From contig CAYIHX010000005.1 in assembly GCA_964363305.1 (NCBI GenBank), positions 1-64,000 on the forward strand: 64,000 nt of DNA, written 5' to 3'. Below the pieces are notes generated by a model. That model searched no databases, was not told the origin of the DNA, and saw only the letters and a list, made by a program, of their open reading frames with translations. The translations under genes and the position numbers were made by a program. Positions within the stretch are counted from its first letter, which is position 1. Every line of letters begins with the position of its first letter. This stretch comes from CAYIHX01 sp964363305. Lineage in GTDB: Bacteria; Bdellovibrionota; UBA1018. Positions 49,506 through 58,044 of the stretch are shown here, piece after piece.

Positions 49506-50119
49506 CAGTGGATCTCCACTTTGAAAGCGACTAAAGTTCCCAGAATGGGGAACCTCGCCTTTCTCTCGAGATAAAGATCCCCGACTTGGACAAAAAGGCC
49601 CCCGTCCGAGAGAACGAGGCTTTCTCCATTTCGGGACCGAATCACCTCACTGAGGAGGTGAAGGCCGATCCCTCGGCCATGGGTGCCCGTACCAGTGATC
49701 CCTTCTTCGGTTGCGAGGCGGGTGAGGGCGGCCGCTGATTTGCCCAAGGTGTCCGAGAGTCGTGGATTGAGGGGGAGCGTCGCGTGAATGCCAGGCCCCT
49801 GATCTCGTACCGCGGCGATCAGCCACCCCAGATGCTTTTCGATGTGGACCGCGATCGCTTTTCTTTGGCCGTGCTCTTGCGCGTTTAGGAGCAGCTCTTC
49901 GAGTACCACCATGATCTCGGTGTCCGATACGGAAAGATTGTGCAGCCGATCGAAGATTCCGTTGTCGGTTGCCGACGGAATCGCCGGAATCAGGGGCCTG
50001 TCTTTGACAATCGACTCAGCGAGATCTTCGAGGTTCACCCAAGAAAGGTAGCAAGCGTGAGGGAGACTGTCTACGATTCCGTTGCGGGGCTTATGGCACG
50101 GGTTCTTATCTCTGACCAC
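49505..50119 (-). CDS. HATPase_c-domain regulatory ATPase
   Basis: Up to 204 residues. The ATP-binding Bergerat fold is clear: MVVLEELLLNAQEHGQRKAI (N-box), WLIAAVRDQGPGI (G1), GTGTHGRGIGLHLLSEVIRS (G2), SLVLSDGGLFVQV. There is no dimerisation/phosphoacceptor domain, so it is closer to RsbW/SpoIIAB-type or GHKL single-domain proteins than to a sensor kinase. The GTG start at 50119 may be too early; VNLEDLAESIV is a possible later start. It partners with the DUF4325 protein. Confidence 0.78.
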   Translation of the reverse strand: MVRDKNPCHKPRNGIVDSLPHACYLSWVNLEDLAESIVKDRPLIPAIPSATDNGIFDRLHNLSVSDTEIMVVLEELLLNAQEHGQRKAIAVHIEKHLGWLIAAVRDQGPGIHATLPLNPRLSDTLGKSAAALTRLATEEGITGTGTHGRGIGLHLLSEVIRSRNGESLVLSDGGLFVQVGDLYLERKARFPILGTLVAFKVEIH

Positions 50120-50156
50120 CCTGAAGAGACGCAGTTTTTTCAGGGTGGGATTTTTT
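50116..50156 (+). terminator. Rho-independent-type terminator or attenuator
   Basis: CCACCCTGA (50116-50124) pairs with TCAGGGTGG (50140-50148), followed by GATTTTTT (T-run 50151-50156) on the plus strand. No plus-strand gene ends just before it; the flippase begins 91 nt downstream. It is therefore either an attenuator in the flippase leader or a stop for antisense transcripts. Confidence 0.6.
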
Positions 50157-50247
50157 CCGATCCACGAGATCCCTTCATTTGTGGCTTCTGGGAGAAGTAA
50201 GAACTTTTTAGATCCTGCTCCTTGGAGGTGCTATTCTTGGACTAGAT

Positions 50248-51606
50248 ATGAAGAACCGCTTCAAAACCTTCGGTGGCGTACCGTGGAAATCACCCTGGCT
50301 CAGGCACGGGTTTCAGAGCCTGGTCGAGCATGGCGTGACGCGCGGGGCGGACGCGGCCGTGGCGGTCGGCTTGATCATGGCGCTTCCGGCCGAGCGTTAC
50401 TCGAAGCTAGCCCTCGCGCAGGCGGCGGTGGCGCCGATGCTTTTGTTCTTCTTCAGTCCATCCTCCGTATTGATGCGGGATTTCGCCGCATGGAAGAAGG
50501 ATCCCGCCGAGCTTACTCGCCGAGTGCGGGCCTTTCGCGGGTTTGCCTGGTTTCAAAGCATGCTGGCCGTGGCGCTCGCGGCGGGAATAGCGGCTCTCCG
50601 ATCACGCTCGGGCGGGGATGCTTTTGATGAGCGATTTTTCCCTTTGCTCTGGGCGTTCGGTCTCGCGCTCGCGCCGCAGGTCAGCGGTCCTGATCGCGAT
50701 TACCTTCGGTATGAGCTCGAGCTGACCACGGTGAATTTCATCAACGCGCTTCAGCGATTCGGCGTGATCATCGTATCGCTCGCGGTGATTTTGCTCGCCG
50801 ATGCGCGGGCGGAGTATCTCGCTTCGGGGGTTTGGCTGATCCTCATTGGTACGGCGCTCCTGAGTCGGTTGGCGGCTGAAAATCGTTTTTCCCTCGACGT
50901 ACCGATGCAGGGTTTTTCCGAGGCTGTGACCCGCATTTGGGAAAGCTCTCGTGGTTTCAGTCTCTGGGCCCATTTGGGCGGCGTCATCTTCGGGACGCTG
51001 CTGGGCTTTCCTGTTTTGCTCGCTGGGTTGATGCGCATCGATGCCGCCAGTACGGGAATTTTTGCCGCCGCTTCGAAGCTCGCCAACTTCAGCCTCGCGA
51101 TCCCTCTCGCCCTCTCTCAGGCATTCACGCTCTGGTTAAGTCGACGAGTCAAGCCCCAGGTGGGTTCTGAAGATGCGAAAATCGAGTACCGCCGCTTCGG
51201 CGTTTTCATGGCGGGCATTGGAGGTTTGGCGCTCGCTCAGGTTCTCGTTCTCTTGCTGGCCGCTCGTTCGTTCATGCAGCTGCTCTCGCGTGGACGTTGG
51301 ACAATCGAGGAGATCGCCGCTGGCTCTTCGTGGCTTGCCTCTCTTGCCCTGATCCAGATTCCCTTTATTTTGTTCTCGGCCAGCGCCCCCTGGTTCAATG
51401 CTCGCAGCGGGCTCGTCGGTTCTATTTTACGAGTGTATTTACCCTGGGCCTCCGCTACCGTAGCCATCGCCTCGTTTGCGCAGCAACAGCTCACACCCGA
51501 CGTGGCTTCGGTGATCTCGATCACTGCTTTAAGTTCGGCGACGCTTTTCGTACTTCTCGGAATGGAGTGGGTGGGGATTGCCCGGCGAGTTATGAAAGGT
51601 GTCTGA
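50248..51606 (+). CDS. Polysaccharide flippase (Wzx/MATE-like)
   Basis: 452 residues with about 12 hydrophobic helices: ADAAVAVGLIMALPAERYSK, LALAQAAVAPMLLFFFSPSS, FGVIIVSLAVILLADARAEY, SLWAHLGGVIFGTLLGFPVL, GIGGLALAQVLVLLLAARSF, SLALIQIPFILFSASAPWFN. The N-terminal pair of helices and the repeat symmetry fit MOP-superfamily exporters of lipid-linked sugars. The surface-polysaccharide genes that follow support this. The stop codon lies inside GGTGTCTGACACC. Confidence 0.78.
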   Translation: MKNRFKTFGGVPWKSPWLRHGFQSLVEHGVTRGADAAVAVGLIMALPAERYSKLALAQAAVAPMLLFFFSPSSVLMRDFAAWKKDPAELTRRVRAFRGFAWFQSMLAVALAAGIAALRSRSGGDAFDERFFPLLWAFGLALAPQVSGPDRDYLRYELELTTVNFINALQRFGVIIVSLAVILLADARAEYLASGVWLILIGTALLSRLAAENRFSLDVPMQGFSEAVTRIWESSRGFSLWAHLGGVIFGTLLGFPVLLAGLMRIDAASTGIFAAASKLANFSLAIPLALSQAFTLWLSRRVKPQVGSEDAKIEYRRFGVFMAGIGGLALAQVLVLLLAARSFMQLLSRGRWTIEEIAAGSSWLASLALIQIPFILFSASAPWFNARSGLVGSILRVYLPWASATVAIASFAQQQLTPDVASVISITALSSATLFVLLGMEWVGIARRVMKGV

Positions 51607-51750
51607 CACCCATTTGATGCTCGACGCGTTAATTCACCCCTGAGTGGTGCGTGAGCGGCCAGGTTTGCCCTCTTTGACCACCATCTCCACACAAGATCCT
51701 TCACGAGAAAAAGGGGATCCGAGCACCTTTTGATGCTTGGCGCGTCAATT
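51598..51750. repeat. GGTGTCTGACACC palindrome and 22-bp direct repeat
   Basis: GGTGTCTGACACC (51598-51610) contains the flippase stop codon. A 22-bp stretch starting TTTGATGCTCGACGC (51613-51634) recurs with three mismatches as TTTGATGCTTGGCGC at 51729-51750. The 303-nt stretch 51607-51909 holds no gene. These are candidates for a small mobile-element relic or structured 3' region; I see nothing else in it. Confidence 0.45.
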
Positions 51751-51909
51751 TCCGCGAACGGCGTGTTCACATCAAAGTTCGAGTGGTTAAATTTCCCGGT
51801 ATAATCACTACCTGGTTACCCAGTACTGTTTCTTGGCCCTCGGCAAACTGGAAAAGCTAGGCTGTCTCGATTTTTGCTGGCGGACGTGTTTGTCGGGTGG
51901 CGTCTCAGT

Positions 51910-53379
51910 TCAGCACGCCCAGATTCCAATCGGGCCTGATTGCACTCCCCCCATTTTTTGACATGCAGCTCGGCGCAAATATTCCGACGCCGATGCTGGC
52001 GTATTTTCTCCGAACAGAAACCATGCTCCTGGCTTTAGCCAACGCGGAAGCTCATCTGCCGGTACGCGATGAACGGAGAAGGGCGCGCTGAGGAGAAGTG
52101 CCGCATCGTCTCCGAATTCGGGTTGAGTCGTGAGAAGCGAATCAGGGTGGCGCGCTTGAAGTTTTTTCCAGTCCTGTTGGACGAGCAACTGCTGCGGAAA
52201 CCCGTAGCTGGGCAGGTCGCTAGAAATCCTCATCCATTCCGGAATCGCGCGCCAAGAAACTGCGGCAACGCAGAAAAATAAAACGGTTGCTCGAATGGCG
52301 GGAGACCAAGCCGGCGGCTGCCGCCACGCGAATACCCTTTCGAGAAGGAAGCTCAAGCTCGAGAGGCAAAAGATCAGGTAGGCAGGCACCAGATACCGAG
52401 GCTGAGGGCCTGGTGCGGCGAAGGCCCACCAGAAAAGATGAATGAACGCGAAAACTGCGAGGGGCCGAGACCAGGGTTGACGCCGAGCCTGAAGCAAGAC
52501 GGTAAAGAAGCCAGCAATGAGAAAGAAGATGCCCTTCATGTTGAGAATTCGAGGAATCTGAGCAAGTACCGCCGAAAAGGGAAGGGTGGCCGGAGCGAGG
52601 CCGCCGTTCGCTTGCTTCATCACCTGGGGGTATTGAATCCAGTATTGGACAGTGCCATTCAGGCCGAGAACAAAAGCCATCCAGGTGAGCCAGCCCGTCC
52701 ATGGAATCAAAAGTCCCGCCGTGAAGCGGGCAACACCCCGCCCATCTTTCTGGAAGCAGAGGGTGATCAAGAAAACTGGGGCGATAAAGATGCAGTAAGG
52801 CTTCGAAAGAAGCGCGAGGCCACAGGCGACTCCGGCCCGCAGACTCCTCTTCGACATCAACGCAAAGAAGGAGGCACAGAGCCAGAAGATCATGGCTTGT
52901 TCGCCGAGCACTCCGTAGGGGTAGTAGAAATTTTCTCGGAGCGCGCGCCATTGCGTATGAAAGATCCCCAGGGCGAGGAGGCAGGCCAGCGTTCGATTGA
53001 AAGTCGGGCGCCCGACGAGCGGTTTCAAGACGAGCTTGCAGATCAGGATGCAAGTACCCAAGTAATAGATGAAGGATACAACTCTGCCCATGGCAGCTCC
53101 CGGCCAGCCCGAAATCCAGGAGAGAATCGCGGCAGGGAGAATCAACGCCGGGCCCGTCGTGGCGTGGGGCGCGAATACGGGCCCGTTCCAGGGTTGGTAC
53201 TTTCCTGTCTGAGCAAGCACTTCAATGAATTCAGAATGAAGCGCTTCATCCGCGGTGAGGTGGAACCACACTGCGCGGGTCAAAATATCGCCCCAGCTTT
53301 GAAGAGCGGGCCACATCACTGCGAGCGTAGCGACCGCCCAGAATGCTGGGTGGCGAAGGATGTCGAGAAACCTGATCAT
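51910..53379 (-). CDS. Membrane protein, GT39/ArnT-like
   Basis: About 489 residues with ten or more transmembrane helices and a periplasmic C-terminal tail. FHLTADEALHSEFIEVLAQT near the start has the acidic first loop typical of GT-C glycosyltransferases (Asp/Glu after helix 1). FWLCASFFALMSKRSLRAGV, FTAGLLIPWTGWLTWMAFVL and LVPAYLIFCLSSLSFLLERV are membrane segments. The ATG at 53379 (MIRFLDILRHPAFWAVATLA) is chosen. It overlaps nothing on its strand and is divergent from the methyltransferase. Substrate unknown; polysaccharide modification is inferred from neighbours. Confidence 0.72.
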   Translation of the reverse strand: MIRFLDILRHPAFWAVATLAVMWPALQSWGDILTRAVWFHLTADEALHSEFIEVLAQTGKYQPWNGPVFAPHATTGPALILPAAILSWISGWPGAAMGRVVSFIYYLGTCILICKLVLKPLVGRPTFNRTLACLLALGIFHTQWRALRENFYYPYGVLGEQAMIFWLCASFFALMSKRSLRAGVACGLALLSKPYCIFIAPVFLITLCFQKDGRGVARFTAGLLIPWTGWLTWMAFVLGLNGTVQYWIQYPQVMKQANGGLAPATLPFSAVLAQIPRILNMKGIFFLIAGFFTVLLQARRQPWSRPLAVFAFIHLFWWAFAAPGPQPRYLVPAYLIFCLSSLSFLLERVFAWRQPPAWSPAIRATVLFFCVAAVSWRAIPEWMRISSDLPSYGFPQQLLVQQDWKKLQARHPDSLLTTQPEFGDDAALLLSAPFSVHRVPADELPRWLKPGAWFLFGENTPASASEYLRRAACQKMGGVQSGPIGIWAC

Positions 53380-53458
53380 GATTTTAGGGTTATCATGGGG
53401 ATTGAGGGGGGCTGTATTTCCTTTTGCCGCGAGTCCAAAACTGTGTTTGGTAGGTAGG

Positions 53459-54235
53459 ATGGAGCATGACCTTCTGGCGATCCGTCCAATGGCACAAGGT
53501 GCGGGGAGCATCCCCTTCGAACTCGAAGCCCTGAGTAATGCGGTGCGGTACCAGCAGTGGGTTTTCGACCTGCTTGAGCCCCATCTCGGGCAACGCATCA
53601 TCGAGTTCGGGGCCGGCGTCGGAAATCTTTCAAAGTGGTTGCCACTCCGAGAAAGGCTGATTCTTACGGAGTTTGATCCCTACCTATTGGAAATCTTGCG
53701 CACCTCGACTGATCAGATTCGCAAAGCCCATCATGGCGTGACGGTCGAGCCATTCGACTTGAGCAGGGATGACCCAAGCCGTTACTTTGGTGACCATCTC
53801 GACACGGTTGTTTCTTTCAATGTCCTTGTGCATGTCGAGGATGATCTCGGCGCGCTCGAAAGACAGATCGCTATCCTTAAAAACTCAAAGGCGCCCGGAC
53901 CGAAGAGAGTGTGCTTCTTTGTACCGGCCCACCTCTGGGCCTACGGCACGATGGATCAAACCTTTGGTCACTTTCGCCGCTATAGCGCCTCGATGGTTCG
54001 CAATTTGGTGAAAAAAGTAGACCCCACTGCCGTGATACAAGCGCGCTATTTCAATTTGCCGGGCTTGGTCGGCTGGCTCCTCCAAGGGCGCATTTTGAAG
54101 AAGACAAGCTTCGGAGTCGAGTCGGTCAAAGCGTTTGAGGCGCTTTGTCCATTGATTCGGGCTGTGGATAGCCTGGCTCACTTCGTGAGGCTGCCGCTTG
54201 GGCAGTCACTGCTTTGTGTGGTTACTTTGAGATAA
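53459..54235 (+). CDS. Class I SAM-dependent methyltransferase
   Basis: 258 residues. IIEFGAGVGNLSKWLP is motif I (SAM-binding E/DxGxGxG), LILTEFDPYLLEIL the acidic post-I motif, TVVSFNVLVHVEDDLGALER motif III/IV, and CFFVPAHLWAYGTMDQTFGH, then FRRYSASMVRNLVKKV, resemble polysaccharide-cluster methyltransferases. The ATG at 53459 is preceded by AGGTAGG. It probably methylates a sugar or lipid-linked intermediate. Its 3' end overlaps the convergent membrane-protein gene by 14 nt. Confidence 0.85.
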   Translation: MEHDLLAIRPMAQGAGSIPFELEALSNAVRYQQWVFDLLEPHLGQRIIEFGAGVGNLSKWLPLRERLILTEFDPYLLEILRTSTDQIRKAHHGVTVEPFDLSRDDPSRYFGDHLDTVVSFNVLVHVEDDLGALERQIAILKNSKAPGPKRVCFFVPAHLWAYGTMDQTFGHFRRYSASMVRNLVKKVDPTAVIQARYFNLPGLVGWLLQGRILKKTSFGVESVKAFEALCPLIRAVDSLAHFVRLPLGQSLLCVVTLR

Positions 54236-55529
54236 TGGGCAAATCTGTTTTTTGAGCCGAAGTCGGCAGCTTCCAGGATCGATAAACCAAAGGATTACCC
54301 TCGGGTTCGCAGTATCGATGGATGAGGTCGGGCGGGCACCTGGGTGTGTGTTGTCCCAGTTCCCGCCAGCCAGCCAGGGTTTTCAATGCGACGACGAGCA
54401 AGAGGCAAGCCGCGCTGAGGGCATAGGGCTGCGGCACGAGCCCTTTCCGCCAACCGAGGAAGCGACTAACGAGCCAGGCCAGCCACATGGCGCCGCCGAG
54501 TAGGCCCACGTACCCGTGGCGAATCCAAGCGGCATCCGATTTCATTAGCCACCAAAGAGAATGAGCGAGGCTCGCCCCCGCAATGAGGAGCAACATTTTT
54601 GGGACCGGGCGGAGTGAGCGGAGAAGTCCGCCGAGGGGAGCGAGGATCAGAATGGCGGTCGTCCATTTTCCCAGGGCGCTCATGGCTCCGATGCCACCGG
54701 CCAGAGTCGTGAAAAGGAGCCAACGAGAGCCGATGCCCGTTTTTCCGCTCAGGCCTGACCCGGCCGTGATCACGATATTCCGGTAGTGCTGCCAGCTCTG
54801 CACGTACTCCTCCGCGGATGGGGCCAGCAGATATTGGTAGGCAAGCCAGATCAGAGCGCAGAGGACGACGGTCGCTCCGGTTTTTAGAAGGGGGAGGAAC
54901 ACATTTCGGAGTGAACGACGATTCAAGAGCTGGCAACCGCAGAAGAGACCGAGACCGCCGACGAGACTGACTAGCGCGATCAGCTTGAGGTGAATGGCTA
55001 GCGCGAAGAGCAGTCCGGCCCAAATCGCGCGCTCTCGTTCGGCATAGAGAAACGCGCCGAGAGCCAGAGCCGTGAAGCTCAGCACTTCGCCATGGTTGTA
55101 GATGAGGGTAGCCGGCAGGGCAGGAATGAGAAAAGCGAACGCCAAAAAGAGAAGTCCGATCCGGTGCGGGCTTCGGGTTTGAATCAGAACCCAGGAGAGG
55201 AGGCCCAGCACCAGCGCGTTCTGTAAGCCAGAGAAGAGGCGACCCCAGGCGTAAGAGCCGGAGAGAAGCGTGGCGGCTCCTGGAATCAACGAACCGAAGA
55301 TGCCCGAAGTAACCCAGGCGTCAAACGCCAGGTTTGACCCGCGAATCGTCACCCAACCTTTCTCGAAGAAGCTAGCCGCTGAATCCATGAAAATGGCTTC
55401 ATCGATGAAGAGATCTCGGCCTGTCCCGGGAAGGAGCCCGGTGTGTGGGAATACAATGCAGATGGTCGTAACCAAGGAGAGGAGAACCCAAAAAAGGAGC
55501 GACCTCAGATCTTGTTTCCCTCTGTTCAT
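54222..55529 (-). CDS. Polytopic membrane protein, GT-C-like
   Basis: 435 residues, about ten hydrophobic helices. LFIDEAIFMDSAASFFEKGW after helix 1 has the acidic loop of GT-C enzymes. LIYNHGEVLSFTALALGAFL, IWAGLLFALAIHLKLIALVS and TTAILILAPLGGLLRSLRPV are membrane stretches. The C-terminal tail is soluble (CPPDLIHRYCEPEGNPLVYR). It resembles the neighbouring membrane proteins in architecture rather than sequence. It is transcribed divergently from fcl. A glycosyltransferase or polymerase role is inferred from context only. Confidence 0.7.
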   Translation of the reverse strand: MNRGKQDLRSLLFWVLLSLVTTICIVFPHTGLLPGTGRDLFIDEAIFMDSAASFFEKGWVTIRGSNLAFDAWVTSGIFGSLIPGAATLLSGSYAWGRLFSGLQNALVLGLLSWVLIQTRSPHRIGLLFLAFAFLIPALPATLIYNHGEVLSFTALALGAFLYAERERAIWAGLLFALAIHLKLIALVSLVGGLGLFCGCQLLNRRSLRNVFLPLLKTGATVVLCALIWLAYQYLLAPSAEEYVQSWQHYRNIVITAGSGLSGKTGIGSRWLLFTTLAGGIGAMSALGKWTTAILILAPLGGLLRSLRPVPKMLLLIAGASLAHSLWWLMKSDAAWIRHGYVGLLGGAMWLAWLVSRFLGWRKGLVPQPYALSAACLLLVVALKTLAGWRELGQHTPRCPPDLIHRYCEPEGNPLVYRSWKLPTSAQKTDLPIISK

Positions 55530-55584
55530 TTAAGGGATGAATATGCTGTAAAAAGGGTCCATGGAACAGAGAAGAGTAAACAGA

Positions 55585-56520
55585 ATGGAAAAAAGCGCCC
55601 GTATCTATGTAGCCGGTCATCGAGGTCTAGTGGGCTCGGCCATCGTTCGCGCTCTTCAGGCTGCGGGCTACTCGAATCTCCTTTTGCGCACCCATGCTGA
55701 GACTGATCTCACCCGTCAGGCCGATGTCGAGCGCGTCTTTCAGGCTGAAAAGATCGACTATGTGTTTTTGGCGGCGGCAAAAGTCGGTGGAATTCAAGCT
55801 AACGCGACCCTGCAGGCCGACTTTCTGTATGCAAACCTGATGATCGCGGCCAACGTGATTCAGGCGGCAGCTCAGAGCCCTGTTCAAAAACTCCTCTTTT
55901 TGGGGAGTTCTTGCATCTATCCCAAACTGGCGCCTCAGCCGATGGCAGAAGAGTCTCTTCTGACGGGCGCGCTCGAGCAGACGAACGAGGGGTACGCGAT
56001 CGCGAAAATCGCGGGCCTCAAGCTCTGCGAGAAGTATCAAGAGCAATACGGTAAACGCTTTATCTCGGCGATGCCCACGAATCTTTACGGCCCGGGAGAT
56101 AATTTCCATCCCGATCACTCTCACGTGATTCCCGGGATGATGAGACGTTTTCACGAAGCGAAGGTACGAGGAGACCGAGAAGTGATTGTCTGGGGTACGG
56201 GCACGCCGAGGCGGGAGTTTCTCCACTGCGATGACCTGGCCCAGGCGCTCCTTCTTCTCATGGAAAAATATGAAGAACGCTCGACGATCAACGTCGGCAC
56301 TGGCCAGGAGTGCACCATCCGCGAGCTTGCCGAGACGATGCGTGAGGTGATCGACTTTCAGGGGGACCTGCGCTTCGATTCAAGCAAGCCGGATGGAACG
56401 CCGCGTAAATTGCTCGACAGTCGGAAGATCGCGGCGCTGGGATGGCGACCGCAGCACCTGCTGAAAGAGGGCCTGAGCTCCGCCTATCTGTGGGCTCAAG
56501 AGAATCGTATGTTTGACTAG
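55585..56520 (+). CDS. fcl: GDP-L-fucose synthase
   Basis: 311 residues from the ATG at 55585 (MEKSARIYVAGHRGLVGSAI); an in-frame ATG at 55561 would add eight residues. The SDR fold is clear: VAGHRGLVGSAIVRAL (NADP), DLTRQADVERVF, VFLAAAKVGGIQAN, FLGSSCIYPKLAPQPMAEES, EQTNEGYAIAKIAGLK (Tyr-xxx-Lys) and MPTNLYGPGDNFHPDHSHVI. It performs the epimerase-reductase step from GDP-4-keto-6-deoxymannose to GDP-fucose. The next gene (gmd) makes its substrate. Confidence 0.95.
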   Translation: MEKSARIYVAGHRGLVGSAIVRALQAAGYSNLLLRTHAETDLTRQADVERVFQAEKIDYVFLAAAKVGGIQANATLQADFLYANLMIAANVIQAAAQSPVQKLLFLGSSCIYPKLAPQPMAEESLLTGALEQTNEGYAIAKIAGLKLCEKYQEQYGKRFISAMPTNLYGPGDNFHPDHSHVIPGMMRRFHEAKVRGDREVIVWGTGTPRREFLHCDDLAQALLLLMEKYEERSTINVGTGQECTIRELAETMREVIDFQGDLRFDSSKPDGTPRKLLDSRKIAALGWRPQHLLKEGLSSAYLWAQENRMFD

Positions 56521-56547
56521 ATCTGTGGCCCTCGATACATAAGCCGC

Positions 56548-57552
56548 ATGAAAAAGGCTTTGATCACCGGTATTACGGGGCAAGATGGCTCTTATCTCGC
56601 CGAACTCCTTTTGGAGAAGGGCTACGAAGTTCACGGAATCATCCGTCGCTCGAGCTCCTTCAATACCGAACGGATCGACCATCTCTATCGTGATCCCCAT
56701 TACAAGGATGCCCGCCTGTTCCTTCACTATGGCGATCTCTCCGATGCCTCCAGCTTGAATCAGGTCGTTCGCAAGGTGAAACCCGAGGAGGTCTACCATC
56801 TCGGTGCCCAGAGCCATGTTCGGGTGAGTTTTGATATTCCCGAGTACACAGCCGACGTGACCGGGGTGGGGACGTTGCGACTCTTGGATGCCATTCGTGA
56901 TTCTGGGATCGCGACCCGGTTTTATCAGGCATCGAGTTCTGAAATGTACGGAAAGGTGATGGAAGTCCCCCAGCGGGAGACCACGCCGTTCTACCCCCGA
57001 AGTCCGTATGGTGCGGCAAAGGTGTACGGCTTTTGGATTACCGTGAACTACCGTGAAGCCTATGGGATGCACGCCTCCAACGGGATTCTGTTCAATCACG
57101 AGTCTCCCCGCCGTGGAGAGACCTTTGTCACGCGAAAGATCACGCGTGCGTTGGCTCGCATCCTTGCTGGCAAGCAAAACGATTTGTATCTGGGCAACCT
57201 CGATTCCAAGCGCGATTGGGGTTATGCGAAGGATTATGTCGAAGCCATGTGGCTCATACTCCAGCAGAAGGAAGGGGATGATTACGTCGTCGCCACCGGC
57301 GAGACTCATTCAATCCGTGAATTCCTCGATCTGTCGTTCGGATCGGTAGGCCGGGATTGGAACGAGTACGTCAAGATCGATCCTAAATACTATCGCCCCA
57401 CGGAAGTCGACCTCCTCATCGGGGATCCCTCCAAAGCGAAAGAGAAGCTCGGCTGGACGCCGAAGACTTCATTCAAACAACTCGTGCACCTCATGGTGCG
57501 GGAAGATCTGCGTGCGGAAGGCTTGGACCCTGAGCGTTTGATGAAGGTTTAG
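56548..57552 (+). CDS. gmd: GDP-mannose 4,6-dehydratase
   Basis: 334 residues. ALITGITGQDGSYLAELLLE (NADP Rossmann), HGIIRRSSSFNTERIDHLY, LHYGDLSDASSLNQVV, YHLGAQSHVRVSFDIPEYTA, YQASSSEMYGKVMEVPQRET, YPRSPYGAAKVYGFWIT (Tyr-xxx-Lys) and LFNHESPRRGETFVTRKITR are all diagnostic for Gmd. It converts GDP-mannose to GDP-4-keto-6-deoxymannose, feeding fcl 27 nt upstream. It is slightly shorter than the ~370 of many homologues. Confidence 0.96.
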   Translation: MKKALITGITGQDGSYLAELLLEKGYEVHGIIRRSSSFNTERIDHLYRDPHYKDARLFLHYGDLSDASSLNQVVRKVKPEEVYHLGAQSHVRVSFDIPEYTADVTGVGTLRLLDAIRDSGIATRFYQASSSEMYGKVMEVPQRETTPFYPRSPYGAAKVYGFWITVNYREAYGMHASNGILFNHESPRRGETFVTRKITRALARILAGKQNDLYLGNLDSKRDWGYAKDYVEAMWLILQQKEGDDYVVATGETHSIREFLDLSFGSVGRDWNEYVKIDPKYYRPTEVDLLIGDPSKAKEKLGWTPKTSFKQLVHLMVREDLRAEGLDPERLMKV

Positions 57553-57575
57553 CTGAGCTGGCGAAGGAGGAAGTA

Positions 57576-58041
57576 ATGGCATTTCCATCAGAGTCTGAGC
57601 TGAAAAAAATTCGGAAGAAATTAGAGAAAGCAGAGGGCACGCTCATGCTTGCCCCAAACCCGACTCCGCTTGAACAATTTCGGTGGGATATTTGCCAGAA
57701 ATTCGTGCTCTACAAGCANNNNNNNNNNNNNNNNNNNNNNNNNNNNNNNNNNNNNNNNNNNNNNNNNNNNNNNNNNNNNNNNNNNNNNNNNNNNNNNNNN
57801 NNNNNNNNNNNNNNNNNNGAAGCACGTGCTCTACAAGCAGAAGCACGTGCTCTACAAGCAGAAGCACGTGCTCTACAAGCAGAAGCACGTGCTCACAGTC
57901 GAAGCACTGGCCGAGATCCTGGGCACCGACAAAGCTAAGGTGAGCAAGATTCTTCGCCATAGGATCGAAAGCTTTTCAACGGACAGATTGCTTACACTGC
58001 TTCAGATCATTTATCCGAAAACAGAACTCAGGGTAGCCTGA
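57576..58041 (+). CDS. HigA-like XRE antitoxin/regulator with tandem heptapeptide repeats
   Basis: The N-terminal part (SELKKIRKKLEKAEGTLMLA, PNPTPLEQFRWDICQKFVLY) and C-terminal part (LTVEALAEILGTDKAKVSKI, RHRIESFSTDRLLTLLQIIY) match XRE-family antitoxins of HigA type. Between them a 21-bp unit encoding KHVLYKQ is repeated in frame, with a 100-N gap (57719-57818) where assembly failed. The frames either side differ, so the gap is not truly 100. Normal relatives have one copy of this helix-1 segment. No toxin gene adjoins it; it stands alone between the gmd genes. Functionality with an expanded helix is doubtful. Confidence 0.75.
57698..57897. repeat. 21-bp tandem repeat with assembly gap
   Basis: Each unit contains the palindrome GCACGTGC and encodes KHVLYKQ. 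One diverged copy (KFVLYKQ) precedes the gap and three complete copies plus a partial one follow it. The N run (57719-57818) most likely hides further units collapsed by the assembler. Copy number is therefore unknown. Confidence 0.85.
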
Positions 58042-58044
58042 GGT

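Noticed and set aside
57553..58044. A HigB-type toxin partner for the HTH antitoxin-like gene
   Set aside because: No space or frame for a RelE/HigB-like protein exists between gmd and the second Gmd-like gene.
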